Assembly: GCA_946122785.1 (NCBI GenBank)
Contig: CAMGYJ010000002.1
Coordinates: 60,413,703-60,477,702, forward strand
Reading direction: 5' to 3'
Length of the DNA: 64,000 nucleotides
From: Linum tenue
Taxonomy: Eukaryota; Streptophyta; Magnoliopsida; Malpighiales; Linaceae
Shown: in pieces, positions 9,661 to 18,895 of the stretch
Position numbering within the stretch: the stretch's first letter is position 1
Layout of the letters: the number at the start of each line of letters is the position of its first letter
Program-made: the position numbers and the translations under genes
Notes under the pieces: model-generated
Database searches by the model: none
What the model was told of the DNA's origin: nothing
Seen by the model: the letters and a program-made list of their open reading frames with translations, nothing else

Positions 9661-11300
9661 TAGGTCGACCTCAGAACCATCATAGGTCGACCTCGGCTAA
9701 ATGAAAACGAGCATAAAATGGCCCAAATGATGGTACCAATTGAGTGCAAAACAGATCCGGTCGACCTCATAATCTGAAGAGGTCGACCAGTGGTAGTTTC
9801 ACACAATTTGAAATACAATGAGACAATAACTCTCACTTTTGCCTTCATAGGTCGACCTCAGAACCATCATAGGTCGACCTCGGCTAAATTAAAACGAGCA
9901 TAAAATGGCCCAAATGATGGTACCAATTGAGTGCAAAACAGATCCGGTCGACCTCATAATCTGAAGAGGTCGACCAGTGGTAGTTTCGCACAATTTGAAA
10001 TACAATGAGACAATAACTCGCACTTTTGCCCTCATAGGTCGACCTCAAAACCATCATAGGTCGACCTCGGCTAAATGAAAACGAGCATAAAATGGCCCAA
10101 ATGATGGTACCAATTGAGTGCAAAACAGATCCGGTCGACCTCATAATCTGAAGAGGTCGACCAGTGGTAGTTTCGCACAATTTGAAATACAATGAGACAA
10201 TAACTCGCACTTTTGCCCTCATAGGTCGACCTCAGAACCATCATAGGTCGACCTCGGCTAAATGAAAACGAGCATAAAATGGCCCAAATGATGGTACCAA
10301 TTGAGTGCAAAACAGATCCGGTCGACCTCATAATCTGAAGAGGTCGACCAGTGGTAGTTTCACACAATTTGAAATACAATGAGACAATAACTCTCACTTT
10401 TGCCTTCATAGGTCGACCTCAGAACCATCATAGGTCGACCTCGGCTAAATTAAAACGAGCATAAAATGGCCCAAATGATGGTACCAATTGAGTGCAAAAC
10501 AGATCCGGTCGACCTCATAATCTGAAGAGGTCGACCAGTGGTAGTTTCACACAATTTGAAATACAATGAGACAATAACTCGCACTTTTGCCCTCATAGGT
10601 CGACCTCAGAACCATCATAGGTCGACCTCGGCTAAATGAAAACGAGCATAAAATGCCTTAAATGATGGTACCAATTGAGTGCAAAACAGATCCGGTCGAC
10701 CTCATAATCTGAAGAGGTCGACCAGTGGTAGTTTCGCACAATTTGAAATACAATGAGACAATAACTCGCACTTTTGCCCTCATAGGTCGACCTCAGAACC
10801 ATCATAGGTCGACCTCGGCTAAATGAAAACGAGCATAAAATGGCCCAAATGATGGTACCAATTGAGTGCAAAACAGATCCGGTCGACCTCATAATCTGAA
10901 GAGGTCGACCAGTGGTAGTTTCACACAATTTGAAATACAATGAGACAATAACTCTCACTTTTGCCTTCATAGGTCGACCTCAGAACCATCATAGGTCGAC
11001 CTCGGCTAAATTAAAACGAGCATAAAATGGCCCAAATGATGGTACCAATTGAGTGCAAAACAGATCCGGTCGACCTCATAATCTGAAGAGGTCGACCAGT
11101 GGTAGTTTCACACAATTTGAAATACAATGAGACAATAACTCGCACTTTTGCCCTCATAGGTCGACCTCAGAACCATCATAGGTCGACCTCGGCTAAATGA
11201 AAACGAGCATAAAATGCCCCAAATGATGGTACCAATTGAGTGCAAAACTTCACAGGTCGACCTCATAATCTAAAGAGGTCGACCTCAGTCCATAAAACAG
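9661..11300. repeat. 187-bp tandem satellite, 8 full copies plus a partial ninth, with 561-bp higher-order period
   Basis: Copies begin at 9661, 9848, 10035, 10222, 10409, 10596, 10783, 10970 and 11157, exactly 187 bp apart. Each holds four GGTCGACC palindromes as two pairs 22 bp apart. Variants recur every third copy: CTCTCAC/CCTTC in copies 1, 4 and 7, and AAATTAAAA in copies 2, 5 and 8. The array therefore amplified as a 3-mer. Open frames reading through it are repeat artefacts. Confidence 0.95.
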
Positions 11301-11740
11301 AAAGGAAAAGCGGAATGAAAGCCAGATGCGGTCGACCACGAACATGGGAAGGTCGACCGCACGTGGCGTACAAAAGTGAAAATCCCTCTTTTTCAAGCTA
11401 CATATCTACAAAACACGGCCAGAAATAATAGAAAGACATCACAGGTCGACCTCAAAATCATCATAGGTCGACCTCAGTCCATAAAACAGAAAGGAAAAGC
11501 GGAATGAAAGCTAGATGCGGTCGACCACGAATTTGAGAAGGTCGACCGCACCTGGCGTACAGAAGGAAAAATCCCTCTTTTTCAAGCTACAGATCTACAA
11601 AACACGGCCAGAAATAATAGAAAGACATCACAGGTCGACCTCAAAATCATCATAGGTCGACCTCAGTCCATAAAACAGAAAGGAAACTAGATTACAAGTC
11701 AGTTGCGGTCGACCACGATGATGAACAGGTCGACCGCTTC
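11286..11740. repeat. 189-bp tandem repeat, two copies plus a partial third
   Basis: CAGTCCATAAAACAGAAAGG recurs at 11286, 11475 and 11664. Each unit carries GGTCGACC pairs and the segment AAACACGGCCAGAAATAATA. It directly adjoins the 187-bp array and has a different unit sequence. Confidence 0.9.
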
Positions 11741-11847
11741 TGACGAACAGAAGCAAAAACCCCTCTTTTCCATCTTTAGATTTTTTGAAAACAAAAGGAA
11801 GAAGACAAGAATCAACCCAAATGAAAAAGAAGAGTGAAAAGCATTAC

Positions 11848-12022
11848 CTTGTTGTTCTTCTAAGTGATGAGGATGAAGGTTTTCAAGAGTTTTTGGAAAA
11901 TGGTGTTTTTGGAAATGGGAGAAGAAGATGAAGAAGGGAAAGGAGAGGAAGAATGAGTGGATGTGGGGGGGATAGGGTTCTGATTGTGGTGTAGAATGAG
12001 TGGGGGAGGGTTTCTTAAATAG
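11848..12022 (-). promoter_or_regulatory. Promoter and non-coding first exon of the 420-aa gene
   Basis: TATTTAA (12021-12015, minus strand) is followed by a CT-rich leader of about 140 bp that ends at a good donor (CAAG|GTAATG) at 11848. This is predicted from sequence signals only. Confidence 0.45.
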
Positions 12023-12284
12023 AGGATGAAGGGAGGTTTGGGTGGGTGGTCTGGTCAGGTCAACCGGTTTGGTCGGCCGTATTAAATGCGCGGTCGACCG
12101 CGCTAATGTGTACGGTCGACCTCCTTTGGTCCGGTCAACCGGCACTTTTATGAGGTCGACCGTTTATGACTTTATTTCAACCCACAATCAATTAACTCAT
12201 ACATTAGTAAGATAATTCGAAGATAATACAATGCAATCACAGTTATTAAAAAATAAAACAACTCCTAAAAAAAATAGAAGAAAT

Positions 12285-14552
12285 TTAAGATCCTTTTTTG
12301 GGACTTTGTTTCGGGCACTTGGGGCGAAAATGACCATATTTCCCACATTTCGAACACTTTCTCAAACTTTTGCCCGATGCAGTTCGTGCTGACTTGAATG
12401 TCCCCTTGGTCTTCCCAATTTTTGGATCTTTCACACTTCGAAGGGGTGCTGGAGGGTTTGCCGGTGTGGTGTTGTCTTCTCTCTCCTTCGCGAACTCAAT
12501 TGCCCATTGAGTAAGGTCGTCCAACGTCTTAGAGACATGATTAAAAGCAGATTCACTACCACACGCGATGTCACATAAACGCTTACACTTTAGAGCCAAT
12601 CCTCCATGTCTTATCAGTCGACCAACTCTCTCTCCCACATCACCTCCAACTCTAGGATGACGATTTAGTGTCTTCGCATTTTGGGTCCAGCGAAGCTTGA
12701 ACCAAGTCGAGGGTAGTGTGGTGTATCCCATATTTTTTATTACTGTAAGCATGTGTCTGCATGGAAACCCCTTAGATTCAAATAATGCACACTCGCATTT
12801 GAGATCTTGAGTGGACGTAGTAAATGTTAACCGCCTTATCCGATCTGGGTTCATGTAGTTCTTCAGTATGAATGTCTCTGTCCCATCTGATTCATTTCTT
12901 CTCTCCGCTAATACATAAGAAGCTTCATTCTCTAGTTCAGTCTTGAAGATAGCAAATGTACGATGAGTGTAGATACTTTCAGCTTGCATTTCCCAAGTGC
13001 GCAGGGCATGCTTGCAGACCAACCTCGTGTGCCTAGAAGAATAATCATCCTGCGTCTCCGTGAAACGCATCCCCTCCAGTGCTTCATCAATGCCCTGAAC
13101 AAAACGTTGCAAGCTGTATTGAGTTCCCACATACCCATTTATCCAATGGTTACATGACTCACATCGCGAGGTTGATTGGAGTCCACCGAAATAAATATCC
13201 TTCAAGTATGCCTCTGCCCACAGTAATTTGTCAGCGTACAAATCCTGCAACCACTTATTTGCAGACAAGCCATGCTGACTAATCAAAAGCTCCCAACGCC
13301 TCTCAAACTCCTCAATCGATATTCGTGCTTTCGCCAAGTAAGTGAATGCGCTAACGAACTCCTTATTATGAACGGCTGTTGTCGCATTTGTCTCAATATG
13401 CCAAATACAAAGACGGTGAGGCACTCCAACCAGAACAGTAGCAATGGCACCACGCATAGACTTGTCTCCGTCTGTGATCACTGAAGTGGGCATCTTAGAG
13501 TTCATACACTCCAGAAAAGTATTCAACAACCAAACATAGTTGGGGATTGTCTCGTTATCCAACTGGGCAAAACCATATATGATGTTACGGTGGTGGTGAT
13601 TTACACCAACCATCATAACAAATGGTCGATTGTACCTGTTGCGCTTGTAGCATGCATCGAACGCCAAGACATCCCCAAAAAAATGGTAATCTGCTCTAGA
13701 TGTGGAGTCCGACCAAAAGAGATTGCCTAATTCACCTTCATCGTTGGTTGTGTACTTGAAGAAGCTGCCCGCATCAGAGCTATGTTTACTTTGTAAGTAA
13801 CCCAATGTTCGGTTAACATCTCCTATTAGATCGTCGTCAACTGTTCGGGATTGCTGAACAGCATTGTCCAAATCCTTTGGAGTGTACCCCAGATTCTCAT
13901 ATCCTCCAACTTTATTCTTCATGAACTGAACAATGTTGCGTTGTTTTATTCCTGACTGTCGCATCCCTATCGCCAGAGCCTTGTCTCCTTCACTCACATT
14001 TCGATGAGACCGAAGGAATTGAGTTTCTTCTTCATTGCAGCAACGATGTGAGTGCTTCCTCTCAAACTTAGAAACAACCCACATTTTCTTATTCCGATCA
14101 AATCGTACAGTATACGATGCCTTGCAAGAATGTCTTGTCATCTTACGATGTTGCCGAATCCGACCTTCTTTATCTATATGCATCTTATCTCTAGTCCCCT
14201 CTCTCGAACATACCATTGTCCTCCCAATTGCTACTCCTCGACGACTCCTCCGAAGATCTCTACGTCGAACGCTAAATCCTTTCGCTTTAGCATAGGAATC
14301 GTAAAATTTCTCTGCATCTTCTAATGTTTGGAACTCCATGGAAGGAATTTGTTGTTCATATTCAGTAGCTTCTTCATCATCCAAAAATTCTTCTTCTGCA
14401 CCCTCGGTTTCATAATCATCTCCAAAGACTTCATCATCGGTATTATCTGTATCATCTGAATTATCCATAGCTCCTTCTCGAGCATCATTAGGTTCCTCAT
14501 CGAAGTTAACCTCATCATCATCTCTATCGTCTGTATCATCTCTGTTATCCAT
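12285..14552 (-). CDS. FAR1-type Mutator-like transposase, 755 aa, intact
   Basis: A single uninterrupted frame. The acidic N-terminus contains a duplicated DNxDDTD motif. A FAR1-like zinc-binding domain spans about 73-172 (C115, C143 and HSH at 167-169, after FYDSYAKAKGFSVRR). The MULE catalytic core has D299 (FDACYKRNRY), D361 (VITDGDKSM), C382/H385 (CIWH) and E465 (RCESCN), the expected DDE set. A SWIM finger is at C586-x-C588...C598-x-H600. A CCHC zinc knuckle C733-C736-H741-C746 ends the protein. Related FHY3/FAR1 host factors descend from such transposases. The enzyme should bind the element's terminal repeats and catalyse cut-and-paste transposition in the nucleus. The start ATG is preceded by an acceptor-like TTGCAG one base upstream. 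No frameshift or stop is present, so activity is plausible. Confidence 0.95.
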   Translation of the reverse strand: MDNRDDTDDRDDDEVNFDEEPNDAREGAMDNSDDTDNTDDEVFGDDYETEGAEEEFLDDEEATEYEQQIPSMEFQTLEDAEKFYDSYAKAKGFSVRRRDLRRSRRGVAIGRTMVCSREGTRDKMHIDKEGRIRQHRKMTRHSCKASYTVRFDRNKKMWVVSKFERKHSHRCCNEEETQFLRSHRNVSEGDKALAIGMRQSGIKQRNIVQFMKNKVGGYENLGYTPKDLDNAVQQSRTVDDDLIGDVNRTLGYLQSKHSSDAGSFFKYTTNDEGELGNLFWSDSTSRADYHFFGDVLAFDACYKRNRYNRPFVMMVGVNHHHRNIIYGFAQLDNETIPNYVWLLNTFLECMNSKMPTSVITDGDKSMRGAIATVLVGVPHRLCIWHIETNATTAVHNKEFVSAFTYLAKARISIEEFERRWELLISQHGLSANKWLQDLYADKLLWAEAYLKDIYFGGLQSTSRCESCNHWINGYVGTQYSLQRFVQGIDEALEGMRFTETQDDYSSRHTRLVCKHALRTWEMQAESIYTHRTFAIFKTELENEASYVLAERRNESDGTETFILKNYMNPDRIRRLTFTTSTQDLKCECALFESKGFPCRHMLTVIKNMGYTTLPSTWFKLRWTQNAKTLNRHPRVGGDVGERVGRLIRHGGLALKCKRLCDIACGSESAFNHVSKTLDDLTQWAIEFAKEREDNTTPANPPAPLRSVKDPKIGKTKGTFKSARTASGKSLRKCSKCGKYGHFRPKCPKQSPKKGS

Positions 14553-14553
14553 C

Positions 14554-15171
14554 CTGCAACGATCGGAATACGAACTTTATGTCAAAACATACACAATTAG
14601 CTCTCGTCAGGTCGACCTGAATGAACTGGACGGTCGACCTTATTAATAAATAACAAACATGCAACGATCGGAATACGAACTTAATGTCAAAACATACACA
14701 ATTAGCTCTCGTCAGGTCGACCTCAATGAACAGGACGGTCGACCTTATTACTAAATAACAAACATGCAACGATCGGAATACGAACTTAATGTCAAAACAT
14801 ACCCAATTAGCTCTCGTCAGGTCGACCTCAATGAACAGGACGGTCGACCTTATTACTAAATAACAAACATAAGGTCGACCTAATTTACTGAAAGGTCGAC
14901 CTAATCGAAAACTACGAAAGAACGGTCGACCGGATGGTGTTTGTGGTCGACCGGATGGTGGGAAAAATTTAGCCACATAGAACCATTAACAAGCATTTAC
15001 GAGGCATACCTTAGCAACGAGGTCGACCACTTATTGGTACGGTCTACCGGAATAAAAATAAACCGCCACCAACACCCGATCACAATAAGCGCGATGAGAT
15101 TATAACTTCACTCCAACAAATTGTAAGATTTCGTGGTACGATTAATGTCTGAAGACTCCCATCTATTTATA
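14554..15171 (-). promoter_or_regulatory. Transposase promoter, non-coding exon and 5'-UTR intron
   Basis: TATAAATA at 15171-15164 (minus strand) is followed by a leader. A donor (GTTGCTAAG|GTATGC) ends the leader exon at 15010, and the acceptor GTTGCAG ends at 14554, one base before the G-ATG. The 456-bp intron holds three copies of a 105-bp repeat and GGTCGACC pairs. Confidence 0.5.
14556..14870. repeat. 105-bp tandem repeat, three copies, just upstream of the transposase ATG
   Basis: GCAACGATCGGAATACGAAC recurs at 14556, 14661 and 14766, exactly 105 bp apart. Each unit carries two GGTCGACC palindromes 22 bp apart. The open frame across it is a repeat artefact. Confidence 0.95.
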
Positions 15172-15278
15172 GATAATTTAGACGAATTCCTTATCCAATT
15201 GGTTCAAGATATATAAAATCATAATTCGACAAGGACAAGTACACAAAATCCTAATTGTACAAGGACAGGAATCATCAC

Positions 15279-15470
15279 GGTCGACCTCTTTGCACAAATG
15301 GTCGACCGTCTTGGGTAAATGTGAAACAGGTCGACCTCTTTACACAAATGGTCGACCGTTGTTTTTAAATGTGAAACAGGTCGACCTCTTTACAGAAATG
15401 GTCGACCAATGATTATAAATGTGAGCACAGGTCGACCTCTTGACAAGAATGGTCGACCGTACTTTTATTA
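15279..15470. repeat. About 50-bp tandem repeat, four copies, carrying GGTCGACC pairs
   Basis: Units of the form GGTCGACCTCTTTACA, AAATGGTCGACC, TAAATGTGAAACA recur four times. The two palindromes in a unit start 21 bp apart. It lies between the transposase promoter and the 3' end of the protease gene. Confidence 0.85.
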
Positions 15471-15763
15471 AGGCCAAACAGACGAGTATCCATACTTATT
15501 TTACATGGTTTTTGACTTTCCTACAGTATCATAGGTCGACCTTAAGCTTCACGAGGTCGACCTGTGCTCTGCCTTTGGGTATGCCCGCTTTGAGTATGTG
15601 GTCGACCACTTGTTCTAGACGATTGAAATCGTAAATTCAGTCACATACATAATTGTATAACAAATCTAATAAACGATAAACATTCAAAATCCAAAATGAA
15701 ACGATCTCCCAAATACAAAATAAATGTATGGTCCAAATAATGCAACATTGTAACTTAACGACT

Positions 15764-17851
15764 TCATTTCTTTGCTTTTTTCTTGGAACTCTGTCTCTCT
15801 TTGCCTCGTTCCATGCATTCATCTACTACTGCCTTGAAAAGATTTTCTCGTGCACGGTTTTCAAAATGTGTAGCCAGATACCATAGAATCTCCTTTCGAG
15901 CCGGTAATTTGTGTTCTTCTCCTATCTGCATTATGCCATGTAAGATTTCGTTACAACTAAAAAAAGTGTAAATTATACTAGTTATTTGTTTGACGATATA
16001 CTCACCACTCTATCAAGATCCTTGGATCCATAGCGCATCCACTGCATGACGTGCACACCACACTCAGTACTATTCCTTTGTCGTTGAACTGGTAGCTCAT
16101 CAAAATTGAAATCTCCAAATTTTGGTACTACTACATTGCTCGTGCGCTCTGGTTTCAAAATATCATCCAAAGTGGACAACTACACACAAATAACGAATAT
16201 TTTAAACTTCTAGCATACTACGTAACGCTTAGTAGTCAGAAAATTATAGGAAACACTTACCAATTTCTTGCATAGTTCTGATTTAGGCCTACGATTCGCC
16301 TCAATAGTTGAAGGTAGACTGTCAAGCAAAAATGCAGTTTTTTGCTGGACATTGACGAGATACAGAAACCAATGACGTGCTTCATCTTCAAGAACTGGCA
16401 TAAATATCTAGCAACGAAACACTCACTATATGTTATAAACAGCGAATACAAACAAATGCACTTTCGAAATTTAATGATATAGGGACATTGACTAGACTAA
16501 CCTTCTGGCATGCACTGACATTCGGCATAAAGTCCACGCCATCATTGATCAACTTGTTACGAATTTGTCTGGTCTTCATGTTAGCGCGTACCATTTTCTG
16601 CACCATGTTTTAGTTGAGATGAATTGACATGGTACAATATAAATAACTAGGTTATGACAAATAATTTGACATTACGGCTCTTACCGAAAACATATTTGGA
16701 AAATACCACACATTTGGCTCTTTCACATCATGTTTTTCAGACATTGTTAGTGCCCTTGCACACAAATCCACTACCTACCATCCAACAATAAAACACAAAA
16801 TCATCGTAAATCGTAACATAAATAGTGCACAATTCATACGAAAGTCGTAGTAGTATAGTACTTACTGATGAGCAAACCCAGCTTTTCTCGCTAATGACCG
16901 AACTCAAATAATGTCGTTGCAGGTTTTCAGAAAAAAAGTCCACAATCATCAAACTGCAAAAATCAAGATAACAGAAATGTCAATTGTTTTTTTGCAACGT
17001 ACAGGTCGACCTGTACACAGTCAAGGTCGACCTTATTGGCCACACGGTCGACCTTATTGGACAACCGGTCGACCACACGTACTAGAAAAACGTCTTACTT
17101 GTCCCAATTCTTGTCCCCAACCTTCTCTTTAGTAACAACATAATACAAGTCTTCAACTGGATTTTGAAGATTTTTGGTGAATCCTTCTAGACCCTCCACT
17201 TTCATGACCTACAAATCATAGTTAAAATTAAAGTAACATATGAACACAAACACACATTATAGATGAAAATGTAACGTAAACTTACCCCGTGCTTTTCGAA
17301 AGGACTCTTAGATTCATCTTCATCGCTATCATCACTAAATAATCCCTTTCTTACAAATTGATCCTTCTGTGGAGTGGTGTAGGAGTCACTTTCATATCGC
17401 GGTCTCTTGTAATTAGGAGAGGAACCCTTGCGGCCATTCTTTGTTTCACTCTGTCAAACATATAAACAAAATAGATTAGCACTAATGATAGTAATACTAA
17501 TATCTTCAATCACATATGAATATACTTGGATACCTTTAAAATGTGCTCTTTCAATAAATCGTCTATGCTCTGGTAGCAATTTTCAGAGTCATCATGGTCT
17601 TCCTCCTCTTTACCAAAGTCAAATTTCTTTCCTTTACCATTTCTTCCGCCATTCTCCATTCGTTCTGCACTTATATCTTTGATAGCACCTTCTAGCCTCT
17701 CAAACCCGTCATGCATCATCCCAGTCATATCTGTCAGTCGAACTGACAAATGCTCTACTTGTGTTTGACACACCACCAGCTTCTCTTGTGTGGCTTTCAA
17801 CAATTTCATGATTTCACCCAAATCTTGATGCAGTTTCTCATCATGCGTCAT
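15764..17851 (-). CDS. Ulp1-type (C48) cysteine protease carried by the MULE, 9 exons, 449 aa
   Basis: Nine phase-consistent exons on the minus strand: 17851-17534, 17450-17286, 17208-17099, 16953-16866, 16774-16685, 16597-16502, 16407-16261, 16179-16006 and 15925-15764 (TGA). All introns are GT-AG. The N-terminal 100 residues look like a coiled coil (MKLLKATQEKLVVCQTQVEH) followed by basic and acidic stretches. The C-terminal half carries the C48 catalytic set: H301 (RHWFLYLVN), D318 (AFLLDS), Q372 and C378 (RQRNSTECGVHVMQW, the QxNxxDCG motif with E for D). Family members remove SUMO or ubiquitin-like modifiers. MULE-borne versions (Kaonashi) have unknown substrates. The triad is intact and the splice sites are good, so the gene looks functional. 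The exon chain was assembled by eye and needs transcript support. Confidence 0.85.
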
Positions 17852-17854
17852 CGT

Positions 17855-18545
17855 CTAAACAATTTAAAGAAAAATTAAAATCATAATTCAAGTACAAATT
17901 TCTATAATTGACCAAAAAACAAAGACGTGGTCGACCTGACAAAGTATTAGGTCGACCTGTAAGACAAATAGTGACTACCACAACTCGTCAGGTCGACCTC
18001 GGTTATTCCTAGGTCGACCTATCCAGCAGGAAAATAACAATTACAAACAAATAGTAAGTTCAAAATTAAACCGAAAAAAGGACAGGTCGACCAGATATCT
18101 GGCGCGGTCGACCTTTTCAAGCACAACATAGTCATACAAACAAAGCCAAAGTCGACATTCAGGTTGAATAACCAAAAAAACATATACGGTCGACCTTGAA
18201 ACTCATTAGGTCGACCGATTGGGTTACCTCGCAAGTACAGAAGTCCAAGTGTTGTGGCCTAAATTCAAATACGAAGAATTGTCTCGTCAGGTCGACCTGG
18301 TTGACGTCGCGGTCGACCGATTTGGATTCTGCACCCAACAATATATCAAGTTAGCCGGTGGAAATCACGCATTAAAAAAGAAGACGGCGAATGCTACATT
18401 AGGTCGACCTCACCTTAGACCTGGTCGACCTCTTCCAACACGTACAACAGCAACCGCGAACTAGGTTCTTCACAAAGGCTCTAAGTCGGAAAAAAACCTA
18501 ATTCAGACTTGGTGGCGTTGAAGGGGACTCATATTCGTATTTATA
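17855..18545 (-). promoter_or_regulatory. Promoter and predicted 5'-UTR intron of the Ulp1-like gene
   Basis: TATAAATA lies at 18545-18538 (minus strand). A plausible donor (GTCTAAG|GTGAGG) lies at 18414/18413, and the acceptor TTGTTTAG ends at 17855, three bases before the ATG. GGTCGACC pairs lie in the interval. The donor is the least certain part. Confidence 0.4.
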
Positions 18546-18886
18546 GAGATTTAGGACGTGAATGGGTCGACCCAATTCGTTTCCTTGTCCAATTGTGGAA
18601 CCTTTCTGGTGTTGGAATCCATATCCAATACGGATACGGTCTGAAGGCGGTCGACCTCTTCACAATGCGGTCGACCTATTAGTTGCACAAGGGTCGGCCT
18701 ATGCGATATCTGGGTCGACCTGTCATTCTGTTAGACCACTAAAACGGTCGACCGCATTTTGTAAGAGGTCGACCGCCTTCAGGAACCCAACATACATGAA
18801 TTAGCCCATTCGGTCGACCGCAAGTTGTATTCGGTCGACCGAAAAGTCCATGTCACGGTGACATGCATGTCACCGTAGCAAAATCC
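18546..18886. other. Right subterminal region and inverted repeat of the MULE
   Basis: Eight GGTCGACC copies, most in pairs 20-22 bp apart, lead into the 54-bp terminal repeat at 18833-18886. No open frame of interest. Confidence 0.8.
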
Positions 18887-18895
18887 TAGGAATTA

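Larger units (their letters stand above)
9403..11847 (-). other. Predicted 5'-UTR intron of the 420-aa gene, filled with satellite repeats
   Basis: On the minus strand a donor (GAACAACAAG then GTAATG) lies at 11848/11847. The acceptor GATCGCAG ends at 9403, so the ATG follows after one exonic base. A TATA-like TATTTAA sits at 12021-12015 and a CT-rich leader lies between, giving a non-coding first exon of roughly 12.0-11.85 kb. The whole 187-bp array and the 189-bp repeats fall inside this 2.4-kb intron. Confidence 0.55.
7448..18886 (-). mobile_element. Complete autonomous Mutator-like element, 11.4 kb, with transposase, Ulp1 protease and a third ORF
   Basis: Terminal inverted repeats are 7448-7501 and 18833-18886, 54 bp each with 46 matches. 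They begin GGGTATGCC and GGATTTTGC and end in the palindrome GGTCGACC. They enclose the 14-bp palindrome TGACATGCATGTCA. The flanking 9-bp duplication TAGGAATTA is perfect. All three genes lie on the minus strand in the order Ulp1-like protease, FAR1-type transposase, transposon-protein-like ORF, and all are open. MULEs carrying Ulp1-like genes are known in plants (Kaonashi/KI-MULE of Arabidopsis, CUMULE of melon). About 110 GGTCGACC copies occupy only the non-coding parts. Identical duplication and intact ORFs argue for a fairly recent insertion and potential activity. Confidence 0.93.

Noticed and set aside
9603..10970. Repeated open frames (MKAKVRVIVSLYF type) on the minus strand
   Set aside because: They are translations of the 187-bp satellite; the frame recurs every 187 bp and has no protein character.
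9661..11740. CRISPR-like array (regular palindromic repeats with spacers)
   Set aside because: Plant nuclear context; the 'spacers' are themselves repeated, and the periods are 187/189 bp with a higher-order structure.
11699..12145. 148-aa minus-strand frame
   Set aside because: It spans the TATA box, CT-rich leader and donor of the 420-aa gene; His/Pro/Ser composition reflects a leader, not a protein.
14545..14976. 143-aa minus-strand open frame upstream of the transposase
   Set aside because: It is the 105-bp repeat read through three times, plus GGTCGACC codons (GRP/VDR).
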